A stretch of DNA of 64,000 nt from Micromonospora andamanensis (GCF_016863495.1 NZ_BOOZ01000015.1:62001-126000), one strand, 5' to 3'. Positions 7,818 through 17,060 are shown, counted from the first letter of the stretch. Translations and numbers: made by a program. Notes: a model not told the origin generated them from the letters alone.

Positions 7818-9050
7818 ATGAACCTGCGGGCGATGCCGGAACGACTGCGGGCCTGGCTCGCCCGGCGGCCCGCCTGGTTCGCAGACGTCCTGCTGGCACT
7901 CTTCGTCACAGTGGTCCAGGTGCAGAGCGTCAGCGACTACGGTGCTGTCCTTCCCGAGCCGGTCGCCCGACCCACGTCGGACTTCGGCTACGCCGGCTAC
8001 CTCCTGGTGCTGCTGAGCGGCCTGGTCATCGTCTTCCGTCGCCGGTGGCCGGTCGCCGTGTTCGTGGTCACCGGGGTGGCGAGCCTCGTCTACTTCGGCC
8101 TCGGGTTCCCCGACCGGCTGGCCTGCCTCGGGCTGTTCGTCGCCCTGTACACCCTCGCCGCCTACGGCGACGGACGCCGGTTCCTGCTGATCGCGGGTAC
8201 GGGCACCGCGGTGCTGTCCGTCGGATGGTTGATCGCTGGGGCTGACGTCCAGCCGAGGGAAGCAGTGGCCTGGGTTCTCCTGCGGATCGGGGCCTCGGTC
8301 ATCAGCATCACGCTCGGTGAGTCCGTACGATCCCGCAGGGTCATCGCCGCCGACGCGCAGCGGCGGGCCGAAATGGCCGAGCGGGCCCGCGAGGAGGAGA
8401 CCCGGGCCCGGGTCGACGCCGAACGGCTGCGGATCGCCCGCGAGGTCCACGACACCGTCGCGCACGCCATCGCCATCATCAACGTGCAGGCCAGCGTCAC
8501 CGCGCACGTACTCGACAAGCGGCCCGCCCAGGCCCGCGACGCGTTGCGGGCCATCGAACAGACCAGCTCGCGGGCGCTGCACGAGATGCGTGCGGTGCTC
8601 GGGGTTCTGCGCGAGGACGACGGCCGTGAACCCCACCCGGGTCTCGACCAGCTCCACGCACTCGCCAGCAAGGCCCGTGAGGCCGGCCTCGACGTCAGCA
8701 TCGAGAAGAGTTCGGACGTGGCGCCCTTGCCGAGCGCTGTGGACAGCGCGGCCTACCGCATCATCCAGGAGTCGATCACCAACGTGATCCGCCACGTCGG
8801 ACCAACCCGGGTGACCGTATCGGTCGAGGTCGATTCCGACACACTGGGCATCCGCGTGACGGACGAGGGCACCAGCGATCCGGTGCTCGTCGCGGTGGGC
8901 GCCGGTCCGCCGTCGAGCGGCCGGGGCATCATCGGCATGCGGGAACGCTGCCAACTACTCGGCGGTGAACTGCACGCGACGTCCCGCCCCGGCGGTGGCT
9001 TCGAGGTCGTCGCCCGCCTGCCGCTCGCGCCGGTTGCGCCACGCCCGTGA
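7818..9050 (+). CDS. NarL-type sensor histidine kinase
   Basis: A 410-aa kinase with about five N-terminal membrane segments (residues 20-155), a short coiled linker rich in Arg/Glu (residues 170-205), a HisKA_3 dimerisation domain with the phospho-acceptor His in REVHDTVAHA, and a C-terminal ATPase (AAYRIIQESITNVIRH N-box; DEGT...GRGIIGMRER G-box). The stimulus is unknown; the sensor has almost no extracytoplasmic loop, so it may detect membrane or lipid stress. Its stop overlaps the response regulator start (GTGA). Divergence from the multicopper oxidase operon across a 26-bp palindrome suggests they may be functionally connected. Confidence 0.9.
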   Translation: MNLRAMPERLRAWLARRPAWFADVLLALFVTVVQVQSVSDYGAVLPEPVARPTSDFGYAGYLLVLLSGLVIVFRRRWPVAVFVVTGVASLVYFGLGFPDRLACLGLFVALYTLAAYGDGRRFLLIAGTGTAVLSVGWLIAGADVQPREAVAWVLLRIGASVISITLGESVRSRRVIAADAQRRAEMAERAREEETRARVDAERLRIAREVHDTVAHAIAIINVQASVTAHVLDKRPAQARDALRAIEQTSSRALHEMRAVLGVLREDDGREPHPGLDQLHALASKAREAGLDVSIEKSSDVAPLPSAVDSAAYRIIQESITNVIRHVGPTRVTVSVEVDSDTLGIRVTDEGTSDPVLVAVGAGPPSSGRGIIGMRERCQLLGGELHATSRPGGGFEVVARLPLAPVAPRP

Positions 9051-9727
9051 CCGACATGTCCATCAAGGTGCTGCTCGCCGACGACGAGCGGCTGGTCCGT
9101 TCCGGATTCCGGCTGCTGCTCGACCTGGAGGACGACATCACAGTCGTCGGTGAGGCCACGAACGGGGCCGAGGCCGTCGAGCTGGCTCGCGCCACCCGGC
9201 CCGATGTCGTCCTCATGGACATCCGGATGCCGCGCCTCGACGGCATCCGCGCGGCGGAGCAGATCGTCGAGATGCCCGGCATGGACCGGGTCCGCATACT
9301 CATCCTCACCACCTACGACACCGACGAGAACGTCTTCGAGGCTCTCCAGGCGGGTGCCAGTGGCTTCCTGCTCAAGGATGCCGGCCCCGCCGAGCTGCTG
9401 CACGCCATCCGGGTCATCGCCGCCGGCGACGCGCTGCTCGCCCCTCGGGTCACCCGTCGGCTGATCAGTCAGTTCACGGCCCGGCGTAAGGCCGCGCAGG
9501 CGGGCGAGGACCGACTCGCGGTGCTCACCGACCGCGAGCGTGAGGTGCTCGTGCTGGTGGCGCAGGGGCTGAGCAACGACGAGATCGGCGCCGCGCTGTT
9601 CCTCAGCCCCGCCACCGCGCGCACGCACGTCAGCCGGACGATGGGCAAACTCGGTGCCCGCGACCGGGCGCAGCTCGTGGCGATCGCCTACCAGACCGGG
9701 CTGGGCCAGTACACCGAACAGCACTGA
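9047..9727 (+). CDS. NarL/FixJ response regulator
   Basis: A 226-aa regulator with an N-terminal receiver (acidic pair ADDE at residues 11-14, phospho-acceptor Asp58 in LMDIRMP, Lys in LLKDAGP) and a C-terminal LuxR-type helix-turn-helix (LTDREREVLVLVAQGLSNDEIG). GTG 9047 overlaps the kinase stop by 4 nt; ATG 9056 is the alternative start. It is the cognate partner of the upstream kinase. All key residues are present, unlike the pseudo-receiver regulator at 32,654. Possible targets include the adjacent P450/FMO pair and the multicopper oxidase operon. Confidence 0.92.
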   Translation: MTDMSIKVLLADDERLVRSGFRLLLDLEDDITVVGEATNGAEAVELARATRPDVVLMDIRMPRLDGIRAAEQIVEMPGMDRVRILILTTYDTDENVFEALQAGASGFLLKDAGPAELLHAIRVIAAGDALLAPRVTRRLISQFTARRKAAQAGEDRLAVLTDREREVLVLVAQGLSNDEIGAALFLSPATARTHVSRTMGKLGARDRAQLVAIAYQTGLGQYTEQH

Positions 9728-9805
9728 CCCGGTCCCCCGCACCGGTCCGGAAAGGAACAGGCAAGAGTCCATTCGGGACCGTGGTCCGGCTGTCACCATC
9801 GGGCC

Positions 9806-11020
9806 ATGAGCGAGCCCGCCCCCGGCGGCCGGTCCCTGGATCTGGTCGACCCAGCCACCTTCGTCGACAACGACGTGCATGCGTTCTGGCGGGACGTGCG
9901 GGCAGAGAGCCCGGTCTACTGGCACCCCGCCACGGAGAGCAACCCGGGGTTCTGGGTGGTGTCCCGGTACGCCGACGTCCAGGCGCTCTACCACGATCCG
10001 GCGCTCAGTTCCGAGCGCGGCAACGTGCTGGACGTGGTGCTGCGCGGCAACGACTCCGCGGGCGGCAGCATGCTCGCGGTCACCGACGGGCCGTCCCACC
10101 GGAAACTGCGCAACCTGATGTTCAGCGCCTTCACCCCACGGGCGCTCGGCGAGGTGGTGACGAACGTCCAGCTCCGCTCCACCGAACTGGTGTCGGCGGT
10201 CGTCGGCGCGGGCTCGTTCGACTTCGCCGCCGAGGTCGCCGACCAGATCCCGATGAACACCATATGTGACCTGCTGTCGGTGCCGCTCGGCGACCGCAGG
10301 GACCTGCTCCGGTGGAACAAGATGGCCCTGTCGTCGGACCGGGCCGACAGCAGCGACCTCGACGCGCTCAGCGCCCGTAACGAGATCCTGCTCTACTTCG
10401 TCGACCTGGCCGAGGATCGGCGGCGCACGCCCGGTGACGATGTGATCAGCATGCTCGCCAGCGCCGAGGTGGACGGGGTTCGGCTGACCGTCGAGGAGAT
10501 CGCGGTCAACTGCTACAGCCTGATCCTCGGCGGCGACGAGACGTCCCGGATCTCGGCGATCTGTGCCGTCCTGGCCCTGATCGAGCACCCCGACCAGTGG
10601 GACGCCCTGCGGACCGGTGCGGTCGACCTCGACTCGGCTGTGGAGGAGGTCCTCCGCTGGGCGACCCCGGGGATGCACGTGGCGCGCACCGCCCGCAGCG
10701 ACTTTTCGGTTCACGGGCACCAGATCCGCGCCGACGACATCGTCACGCTGTGGAACATCTCGGCGAACAACGACGAATCGGTGTTCGACAAGCCGCGTCG
10801 GTTCACCCTGTCGAGGTCGCCCAACAAGCACCTGTCGTTCGGCCACGGCCCGCACTACTGCCTCGGTGCGTTCCTCGGTCGCGCCGAGCTGCGGGCGCTG
10901 CTCACCGCCTTGACCGGTCAGGTGCGCCGGATGGAGCTGTGCGGCAAGCCCCGCCCCATCTACTCGAACTTCGTCTCCGGCTACGACACCCTGCCCGTCC
11001 GTTTCGAGATGTCGAGGTGA
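9806..11020 (+). CDS. Cytochrome P450
   Basis: A 404-aa soluble bacterial P450. It shows the I-helix LILGGDETSR (oxygen activation), the ExxR motif in EEVLRWATPG, and the haem-binding loop FGHGPHYCLGAFLGRAEL with the Cys thiolate. Length and order are standard for actinomycete biosynthetic P450s that hydroxylate amino acids, carrier-protein-bound residues or finished scaffolds. A conserved acid-Thr pair is present, so it should be active. Electron donors (ferredoxin, reductase) are not encoded nearby. Its stop overlaps the following flavin monooxygenase start (GTGA), so the two oxygenases are co-translated and probably modify the same product. Confidence 0.93.
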   Translation: MSEPAPGGRSLDLVDPATFVDNDVHAFWRDVRAESPVYWHPATESNPGFWVVSRYADVQALYHDPALSSERGNVLDVVLRGNDSAGGSMLAVTDGPSHRKLRNLMFSAFTPRALGEVVTNVQLRSTELVSAVVGAGSFDFAAEVADQIPMNTICDLLSVPLGDRRDLLRWNKMALSSDRADSSDLDALSARNEILLYFVDLAEDRRRTPGDDVISMLASAEVDGVRLTVEEIAVNCYSLILGGDETSRISAICAVLALIEHPDQWDALRTGAVDLDSAVEEVLRWATPGMHVARTARSDFSVHGHQIRADDIVTLWNISANNDESVFDKPRRFTLSRSPNKHLSFGHGPHYCLGAFLGRAELRALLTALTGQVRRMELCGKPRPIYSNFVSGYDTLPVRFEMSR

Positions 11021-12594
11021 CAGTGAAAAAAGCCGTCTGTGTCATCGGCGCGGGCCCGTCGGGTCTGATCGCGATGAAGGAACTGCTGGACGAGGGCCAC
11101 ACCGTGACCTGCTTCGATCACAACGCCGACCTCGGCGGCGTGTTCCGTGCGGGGGCGGGTACCGACGAGCCGGGCGCCTACGATTCGACGCTGCTGACCA
11201 TCTCCAACTACATGATGGCGTTCTCCTGCTTCCCGCCGCCGGAGAAGCAGGAACGGCGGTTCTGGACGGCGATCGAGTACCGGCAGTACCTCCACGACTT
11301 CGCCGACGCCTTCGGCCTGCGTCAACTCATCCGCCCGCGGACCGACGTGCTGAGCGTGGCCAGGAGCGACAGCGGCGAGGGATACGTGGTCGAGACCGCG
11401 CCTGTCGACGATCCCACCGCCCGGATCAGCCACCAGTTCGACGCGGTCGTCGTCTCCAGCGGCACCCACCGGGTTCCGAACAAGATCAACCTGCCGGGGC
11501 AGGAGGATTTCACCGGGGTGGTCACCCATTCGGCGTTCTACCGCAACGCCGAACCGTTCCGCGGCAAGCGGGTCCTCTGCCTGGGCATCGGCGAAACCGC
11601 TGCCGACGTCGTCAACGAGATCGCCCAGGTGGCGGCGAGCTGCACGCTGTCGGTGCGCCGGTGGCAGTCCGTCGTCGCACGGTTCCCGGGTGATCGGCCG
11701 CATCCGAACGACGCCTACACCTCCGAAATGCTGAACGCACTGCCGCTGGCGGCAGCCACCGCTGTGCACCGCGTCGGTACGTTGCTGGGCAAGCGGTTCG
11801 GCAAGACCGCCGCGAGTCGGGCGATCGCCGAGTGGAACTCGCACAACAAGAGCTTCTTCAACCATTTTCTGACCAAGAACGAGGCTTTCATCCACCGGAT
11901 CGTCGACGGCACGCTGACGGTCAACGCCTCCGGCATCGAGCGACTCGGCGCGGACCACGTCGTGTTCAAGGATGGCCGGCGGGAGACGATCGACACGATC
12001 GTGCTGAACACCGGGTACACCGAGGACTTCACCCTGCTGAAGGACGTGCACATCACCGATGTGCGCCAGATGTACAAGCACATGATCCATCCGGAGCTCG
12101 GCACGGGAGTGGTCTTCATCGGATGGGCCCGCCCCGCTGCGGGTGGTGTACCGGCCTGCTCGGAGATGCAGGCCCGCTACTTCGCGCTGTTGTGCAGCGG
12201 CAAGCGGACGCTGCCGCCACCGGACCAGCTCGACCAGTTGATCAAACGGCAGGCGGCGTACGAGGACGAGTTCTTCACCGGCAACCCCGAGCTGCGTACG
12301 CTCGTGCACTACAACCGGTACATGATCGACTTTGCCAGGGTGATCGGGTGCTCACCGTGGCGTCCGGAGGTGTTCCGCAACCCGCGCCTGGCCTACCACC
12401 TGTGGTGCGGTTCGCAGGTGCCGCTCGTCTTCCGCCTCAACGGGCCGCACAGCGACCGGGTGAACGCAGAGCGCCGGATCCTGGAGCTACCCGTCGCGTT
12501 CAACGCCGCGGAGATCGTCCTGGCCACCGCGCTCACCGGCGTCACCCGTGCGCTGGGCGCGGTGGGCCTGGTGAAACGGGACGGGGTTTACTGA
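11017..12594 (+). CDS. FMO-type flavin monooxygenase
   Basis: A 525-aa flavoprotein with an N-terminal FAD Rossmann motif (CVIGAGPSGL), the FMO fingerprint region FTGVVTHSAFY and a second dinucleotide motif CLGIGETAADV for NADPH. It resembles the flavin-containing monooxygenases that oxidise nitrogen or sulfur, or carry out Baeyer-Villiger reactions. Start choice: GTG 11017 overlaps the P450 stop (GTGA); GTG 11023 is also possible. Length is somewhat above bacterial FMOs (about 450 aa) because of a C-terminal extension. In a cluster that also encodes a diiron N-oxygenase, an N-oxidation role is attractive but unproven. A bidirectional hairpin follows immediately. Confidence 0.85.
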   Translation: MTVKKAVCVIGAGPSGLIAMKELLDEGHTVTCFDHNADLGGVFRAGAGTDEPGAYDSTLLTISNYMMAFSCFPPPEKQERRFWTAIEYRQYLHDFADAFGLRQLIRPRTDVLSVARSDSGEGYVVETAPVDDPTARISHQFDAVVVSSGTHRVPNKINLPGQEDFTGVVTHSAFYRNAEPFRGKRVLCLGIGETAADVVNEIAQVAASCTLSVRRWQSVVARFPGDRPHPNDAYTSEMLNALPLAAATAVHRVGTLLGKRFGKTAASRAIAEWNSHNKSFFNHFLTKNEAFIHRIVDGTLTVNASGIERLGADHVVFKDGRRETIDTIVLNTGYTEDFTLLKDVHITDVRQMYKHMIHPELGTGVVFIGWARPAAGGVPACSEMQARYFALLCSGKRTLPPPDQLDQLIKRQAAYEDEFFTGNPELRTLVHYNRYMIDFARVIGCSPWRPEVFRNPRLAYHLWCGSQVPLVFRLNGPHSDRVNAERRILELPVAFNAAEIVLATALTGVTRALGAVGLVKRDGVY

Positions 12595-12596
12595 CG

Positions 12597-12638
12597 GTCG
12601 GGTGCTGCCCGCGACCCACAGCACGAGCAGCACCCGAC
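12597..12638. terminator. Bidirectional hairpin terminator
   Basis: A perfect 12-bp stem (GTCGGGTGCTGC / GCAGCACCCGAC) with an 18-nt loop lies between the convergent FMO and NRPS genes. There is no T-tract, as is common in high-GC actinomycetes. Confidence 0.75.
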
Positions 12639-12644
12639 TCCCGC

Positions 12645-14459
12645 CTACCGTGACCGCGCCATGATGACGGCCAGCTCGGCCAGGCTCTCGGCCTCGAAGA
12701 CCGAACGCATCGGTACGGTCACGCCCAGCTCCTTGCGCATCCGGCTGGCGAGCTTGGCGGCGAGCACCGAATGGCCGCCCAGCTCGAAGAAGTTGTCCTG
12801 CGGGGTCACCTCGGTGATCTCCAGCGTCTCAGCGACCAGGCCGCACAGCAGTTCCTCGAGCGACGGTGCGGGACCCGAACCGTCGCCAGCGTGGTAGCCG
12901 GCGGGCGTACCGGACTCCGACGACGGAGCGCGATCCGGAACGACGCGCTGCTCGGGCGGAGCCGTCGCCGCCCGCTCGGCGAGCGCCTTGCGGTCGATCT
13001 TGCCGTTCAGCAGGGTGGGCATCCGGTCGAGCACGACCACAGCCGAGGGGACCATGTGTTCGGGCAGGGCTGCCCGGGCGTGCTCGCGTACCTCCGCCGC
13101 CGTGATCGCCCGTGGCCCGGACGCGGTCACGTAGGCGACGATGTGCTGGGTGGAGGCGTCGGCGCCGGCCAGCACCGCCACGGCCAGCTCCACCGCCGGG
13201 TGGCTCTCCAAGCGTGTCTCGACCTCGCCGAGTTCGACCCGGAAGCCACGGACCTTCACCTGGTCGTCGACCCGGCCGGTGAAGTAGAGCTCCCCGTCGG
13301 CCGCGCGTCGGCCACGGTCGCCGGAGCGGTACATCCGGCTCCCGGGCGGACCGTAGGGGTTGGCGACGAACCGGGCCGCGGTCAGGCCCGGTCGGTGCAG
13401 GTACCCACGGGCCACGCCACTGCCGGACAGGTAGAGCTCCCCCTCACCGCCGTCACGCAGATCGCGCAGCCGCTCGTCGAGCACGTACACCGCGCTGCCG
13501 TCCCACGGCGACCCGATGCTCACCGCCTCCTGCACGCCCTCGACAGGTCCGCCGATCGACGTGCCGACTGTCACCTCGGTCGGGCCGTAGCCGTTGAACA
13601 GCCGCCGGCCCTTCGACCACTGCGCCGCCAGGGCCCTGGTGCAGACGTCGCCGGTGGAGGTGAGCGTGCCGGCGGGCAGCAGCCCCGCGCTGTCGGTGAT
13701 GCTCAACGCCACCGGCGGTAGCGTGGCGTGGTCCACCCCGTGCCTGAGCATGGTGTCGCGCAGCGACTCCCCCGGCATCAGGTCGTCCTGCGGGGCCATC
13801 ACGAGCGTCGCGCCGTGCATGAGGGCCATCGTGAAGTCCCAGAACCAGGCGTCGAAGCTGAACGACGCCCATTGCAGCACCCGTTCGCCGCGACGGATGC
13901 CGTAGACCCGGGCCTGGGTGGAGACCAGGTCTGCCACCCCGGCGTGGGTGAGGGCGACTCCCTTGGGCACGCCTGTGGAGCCGGAGGTGTAGATGACGTA
14001 CATCAGGTTGTCGGCGGTGAGGGATGCCAGCCGTTCGTCGGGCGTGACGTTGTCGTCGCGTTCACCTGCGCAGGCCGCCACGAACGCGGGATCGTCGATC
14101 ACCAGCTCCGGTACGCCCAGGTGCACCGTCGCGACACTTTCGGTACGCAACGACAGCACGGCGCGCGAGTCGGTGACCATGTGCGTCAGCCGCTCGGCCG
14201 GATAGGTCGGATCGAGCGGCAGATACGCTCCCCCGGCCTTCAGCACGGCGAGGACCGCCGTGATCAACGTGTCCGAGCGTGGCACCGCCACCGCGACAAG
14301 CGAGTCCGGTCCCACACCGGCCATGATGAGCCGGCGGGCCAGCCGATTGGCCCGGGCGTTCAGTTCCGCGTATCCGACGACGGTTCCACCGAAGACGACC
14401 GACGGAGCATCACCGGACGTCAGCGCGCTCGCCTCAAAGAACTCCGAAACAGTGTCCAC
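12645..14459 (-). CDS. Stand-alone NRPS adenylation-thiolation didomain
   Basis: A 604-aa protein with an A domain (residues about 5-500; core motifs YTSGSTGVPKG, NGYGPTE, YRSGDRGRR, NGKIDRKAL) and a T domain (FFELGGHSVLAAKL). It activates one amino acid and tethers it; there is no condensation or release domain, so the aminoacyl group is modified in trans or handed to an enzyme elsewhere. By alignment to GrsA I read the specificity residues as D-A-W-V-T-T-G-V-G, which I cannot assign; an MbtH partner is encoded nearby. GTG 14459 is chosen behind GGAGGCGGA; homology starts at once (SEFFEASAL). It converges on the FMO, separated by a strong hairpin. A-T pairs are typical suppliers for amino acid hydroxylation or oxidation by P450s. 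Confidence 0.9.
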   Translation of the reverse strand: MDTVSEFFEASALTSGDAPSVVFGGTVVGYAELNARANRLARRLIMAGVGPDSLVAVAVPRSDTLITAVLAVLKAGGAYLPLDPTYPAERLTHMVTDSRAVLSLRTESVATVHLGVPELVIDDPAFVAACAGERDDNVTPDERLASLTADNLMYVIYTSGSTGVPKGVALTHAGVADLVSTQARVYGIRRGERVLQWASFSFDAWFWDFTMALMHGATLVMAPQDDLMPGESLRDTMLRHGVDHATLPPVALSITDSAGLLPAGTLTSTGDVCTRALAAQWSKGRRLFNGYGPTEVTVGTSIGGPVEGVQEAVSIGSPWDGSAVYVLDERLRDLRDGGEGELYLSGSGVARGYLHRPGLTAARFVANPYGPPGSRMYRSGDRGRRAADGELYFTGRVDDQVKVRGFRVELGEVETRLESHPAVELAVAVLAGADASTQHIVAYVTASGPRAITAAEVREHARAALPEHMVPSAVVVLDRMPTLLNGKIDRKALAERAATAPPEQRVVPDRAPSSESGTPAGYHAGDGSGPAPSLEELLCGLVAETLEITEVTPQDNFFELGGHSVLAAKLASRMRKELGVTVPMRSVFEAESLAELAVIMARSR

Positions 14460-14640
14460 TCCGCCTCCGACGCAGCTTTCCTGCCAATGTGGCAACGACG
14501 TTATCCGTGGTCGCACGGCGTCCTGCCGTACGCTTTCCCGGGTCTTTCAATCAGCTCGCGGTCCGACGAACCGCACGTCGGCCGTCGTGGCGCGCGCCGC
14601 GCGGTCCCGACCGGAGGCGGTTTGGCGGCAGCGCGTCCGC

Positions 14641-15210
14641 TCACCGTGGTCGGGTCCTCCTGGACGCCGCCGCGACGGTCCGCCGGGTGTCCACCTGGGG
14701 CGTCGACGCCCGTGATCCGGGCTCGACGAAGAAGCCGCGCCCCCACACCGTGCGGATCGCCAGGCCGACGACCTCCAGCCGGCGGCGGAGCCGCATGACG
14801 TGCAGGTCGAGTGCGTTGCTGGACGAGCTGGCTCCGGAGGTCTCCAGAATCTCCCGTAGCTCGGTCCGGTAGACCAGCTGGCCGTATCTGGCCAGCAGCG
14901 GCGCCAGCATCTCGCACTGCATCAGCGAGAGTGTGACGGACGCGTTGTTGAAGTACAGCATTCCGGCCGGGTCCAGCACCGGCTTCTCGTTGAGTACCGC
15001 CCGGGCCGCCAACTGGCGGATCCGGACCTGGAGGTCCTCCCGACCGATTGGTGGGCGCACCCAGTCCTCGTAGAGACTCAGTTGGTCCGGCGGTGCCGCG
15101 CCGTGTTCCACGATCAGCAGACAGAGGTGCTGCTGCTCGTGGCATTCCGCGCGGATGTCGCTTTCCGCAGGCCAACGAACGAACTTAACGCGGTTTTTGA
15201 CATCGACCAT
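14641..15210 (-). CDS. Winged-helix (OmpR/SARP-type) regulator without receiver
   Basis: A protein of about 189 aa whose C-terminal half matches a Trans_reg_C winged helix: LDPAGMLYFNNASVTLSLMQ...LAPLLARYGQLVYRTELREIL...ALDLHVMRLRRRLEVVGLAIRTVWGRGFFVEP. The N-terminal 70 residues do not show a phospho-acceptor receiver, and there is no SARP BTA domain, so it is a DNA-binding domain with a short unknown head. Start: ATG 15210 (MVDVKN) has GGGGG 9 nt upstream; ATG 15219 and an upstream ATG at 15273 are alternatives. It lies between the antiporter and the A-T gene on the same strand and is a good candidate pathway regulator. Confidence 0.8.
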   Translation of the reverse strand: MVDVKNRVKFVRWPAESDIRAECHEQQHLCLLIVEHGAAPPDQLSLYEDWVRPPIGREDLQVRIRQLAARAVLNEKPVLDPAGMLYFNNASVTLSLMQCEMLAPLLARYGQLVYRTELREILETSGASSSSNALDLHVMRLRRRLEVVGLAIRTVWGRGFFVEPGSRASTPQVDTRRTVAAASRRTRPR

Positions 15211-15276
15211 CGCCTGCATCCCCCATAGCCACCATGTCTCGATGGGAATCAAGAAATGCCACCCTTGAGACACTCC

Positions 15277-16683
15277 TCACAGGTCTGTCTTCTTTCCGTT
15301 CAGGAGCTTGGCCGGTGCGTCGGTCACCAGCGTGTGGTCGCGTCCGTCGGGCTCGGAGCGCGATGACGGTCCGGCCTGCCCGTCGTGCCGTAGTGACCAG
15401 CGCACCAGCGGCCCGGTCGCCGCGGTGGTGACCACTGCGACGAGCACGAGAACGCTGTACCCGAGCTGGTTGAGGAAGCCGGCCTGGTAGCCGATGCTGA
15501 GCACGACCAGCTCGGTCACCCCTCGGCAGTTCATCAGCATCCCGAACCGCAGCGCTTCGCCGTTCGGCATCCCGGTGAGCCGGGCCACGCCGCCCGCCCC
15601 GATGATCTTGGTTACCACCGCCGCCACGAGCACCCCCGCGAACACCAGCCAGGTGACCGGCGTGGTGCCCAGCAGCCCGATCGAGGTCGTCATGCCCACG
15701 CCGGCGAAGAACAACGGCAACAGGATGAGCAAGGTGAAGCCCTCCAACTGCTGGCAGATGCGTTCCACCACCAGGGAGTCGCGCGGAACAGCGACGCCGA
15801 AGAGAAAGGCGCCGACCACCGGATGCAACTGGATGGACTGGGTGAGCACCGAGTAGCCGATCGCTCCGGCCACCAGTACCACGGTCAGCGACTGATTGGA
15901 GCCCAGCCGCCGGACCAGCGCCACCAGCAGCGGGCGTACGCACAGCGCCGTCACGAGAACCAGGGCGGCCCCGAGCAGCAGGACCCGCACTCCCCCGCCG
16001 CCCGCGCTCTGCCCGGCCAGCAGGAATGCGAGCACCAGCCAGAGCAGCCCGTCGCCGATGGCGGCCGCCGAGATGGACAGCGCGCCGACGCTCGTGTGCC
16101 GCAGCTTCAGGTCGTCGAGGATGCGCGCCAGCACGGGTAACGCGGTCACCGCCATGGCCAGTCCGACGAACATCATCGTGCCGGCCGGCGAGCCCTGCGA
16201 GCCGACGAACAGACCACCTGTGGCGGCCACGATGCCCATGCCCGCCAACCACGGCAGGCCCATGCCGGCGATCACCACCGCCCCGACCACGCCCTTGCGC
16301 TCGATCCGGTCGGTACGCAGCTCACAGCCGAGCAGGAAGACGAAGATGACCAGACCCAGTTGCGCGACCTTGTCCAGCCCCTCCATCACCGCCGGGGGGA
16401 ACAGGAACCCGGTCGCGGACGGCCAGACCGCGCCGAGCAGCGACGAACCGAGCACCAGGCCGCCGACCATCTCGCCGACGACCGAGGGCTGGCGGAACCG
16501 GCGGGCCAGCGCCGCGAACGCCTGGCAGGCCACCAGGACCACCGCGACCGCGAGCAGGAACCGGGTGAGCGAGTCTCCGTCGTGTGACCCGGCCGTCCTC
16601 CACAGCGGAACCGTGCTGACCAGCACGACGAGCCCGAGGGCCACACCGAGCAGGGTGCGGGTCCGCGGCGACAGGGTGATCAC
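15277..16683 (-). CDS. Kef/NhaP-like cation:proton antiporter (CPA2 type)
   Basis: A 468-aa polytopic membrane protein with about 12-13 hydrophobic segments, covering the Na+/H+ exchanger fold; motifs such as FLLGCELRTDRIERKG, AMAVTALPVLARIL and MLMNCRGVTELVVL are typical of CPA2 exchangers found in antibiotic clusters. The C-terminal 40 residues are cytoplasmic and charged. GTG 16683 overlaps the MbtH stop (GTGA), so it is translationally coupled to a biosynthetic gene. This argues for a pathway role such as export, self-protection or ion balance rather than housekeeping. The transported substrate is unknown. Confidence 0.88.
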   Translation of the reverse strand: MITLSPRTRTLLGVALGLVVLVSTVPLWRTAGSHDGDSLTRFLLAVAVVLVACQAFAALARRFRQPSVVGEMVGGLVLGSSLLGAVWPSATGFLFPPAVMEGLDKVAQLGLVIFVFLLGCELRTDRIERKGVVGAVVIAGMGLPWLAGMGIVAATGGLFVGSQGSPAGTMMFVGLAMAVTALPVLARILDDLKLRHTSVGALSISAAAIGDGLLWLVLAFLLAGQSAGGGGVRVLLLGAALVLVTALCVRPLLVALVRRLGSNQSLTVVLVAGAIGYSVLTQSIQLHPVVGAFLFGVAVPRDSLVVERICQQLEGFTLLILLPLFFAGVGMTTSIGLLGTTPVTWLVFAGVLVAAVVTKIIGAGGVARLTGMPNGEALRFGMLMNCRGVTELVVLSIGYQAGFLNQLGYSVLVLVAVVTTAATGPLVRWSLRHDGQAGPSSRSEPDGRDHTLVTDAPAKLLNGKKTDL

Positions 16684-16943
16684 GCCCGCGATCCGGTCGA
16701 CGGGGCCGGGTCCGGGCTGGCACCGGCACGCCCGGCTGCCGGCCCGGCGTCGCGCAGGCTCCTCGGTCGCATGTCGGTCCAGACCCGGTCGATGTGGTCG
16801 ATCACCTCCCGCCGGGGCGCCGGACCGTGCACCACCCGCCAACCGTCGGGGACGGTGATGCCCACCGGCCACAGTGAGTACTGCTCCTCGCTGTTGCGGA
16901 GGGCCAGGAATTCCGTGCTGTCGTCGTCGAACGGATTGGACAC
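16680..16943 (-). CDS. MbtH-like NRPS chaperone
   Basis: An 87-aa MbtH-family protein: NPFDDD at the N-terminus, NSEEQYSLWP, PDGWRVVHG and the third conserved Trp in HIDRVWTDMRPRSL. MbtH proteins bind adenylation domains and are needed for their solubility or activity. The last 20 residues are a Pro/Ala-rich tail beyond the usual 65-70 aa. The likely client is the A-T protein at 12,645 and any NRPS beyond the left edge. Its stop overlaps the antiporter start by 4 nt. Confidence 0.93.
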   Translation of the reverse strand: MSNPFDDDSTEFLALRNSEEQYSLWPVGITVPDGWRVVHGPAPRREVIDHIDRVWTDMRPRSLRDAGPAAGRAGASPDPAPSTGSRA

Positions 16944-17060
16944 GCGGACAACCCCTAAGGATCTCGAATGGTTTCCGGACGGTGACGGGTCAGGGGTGCG
17001 GCAGGCCTCAGTCCTCGTGGCTGGTGTGGTGGTGACCGGCGAGGGGGTGAGGACCGATCG

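Noticed and set aside
12771..14798. Plus-strand frames across the NRPS A-T gene
   Set aside because: The A-T motifs on the minus strand are unambiguous, and these frames have shadow composition.
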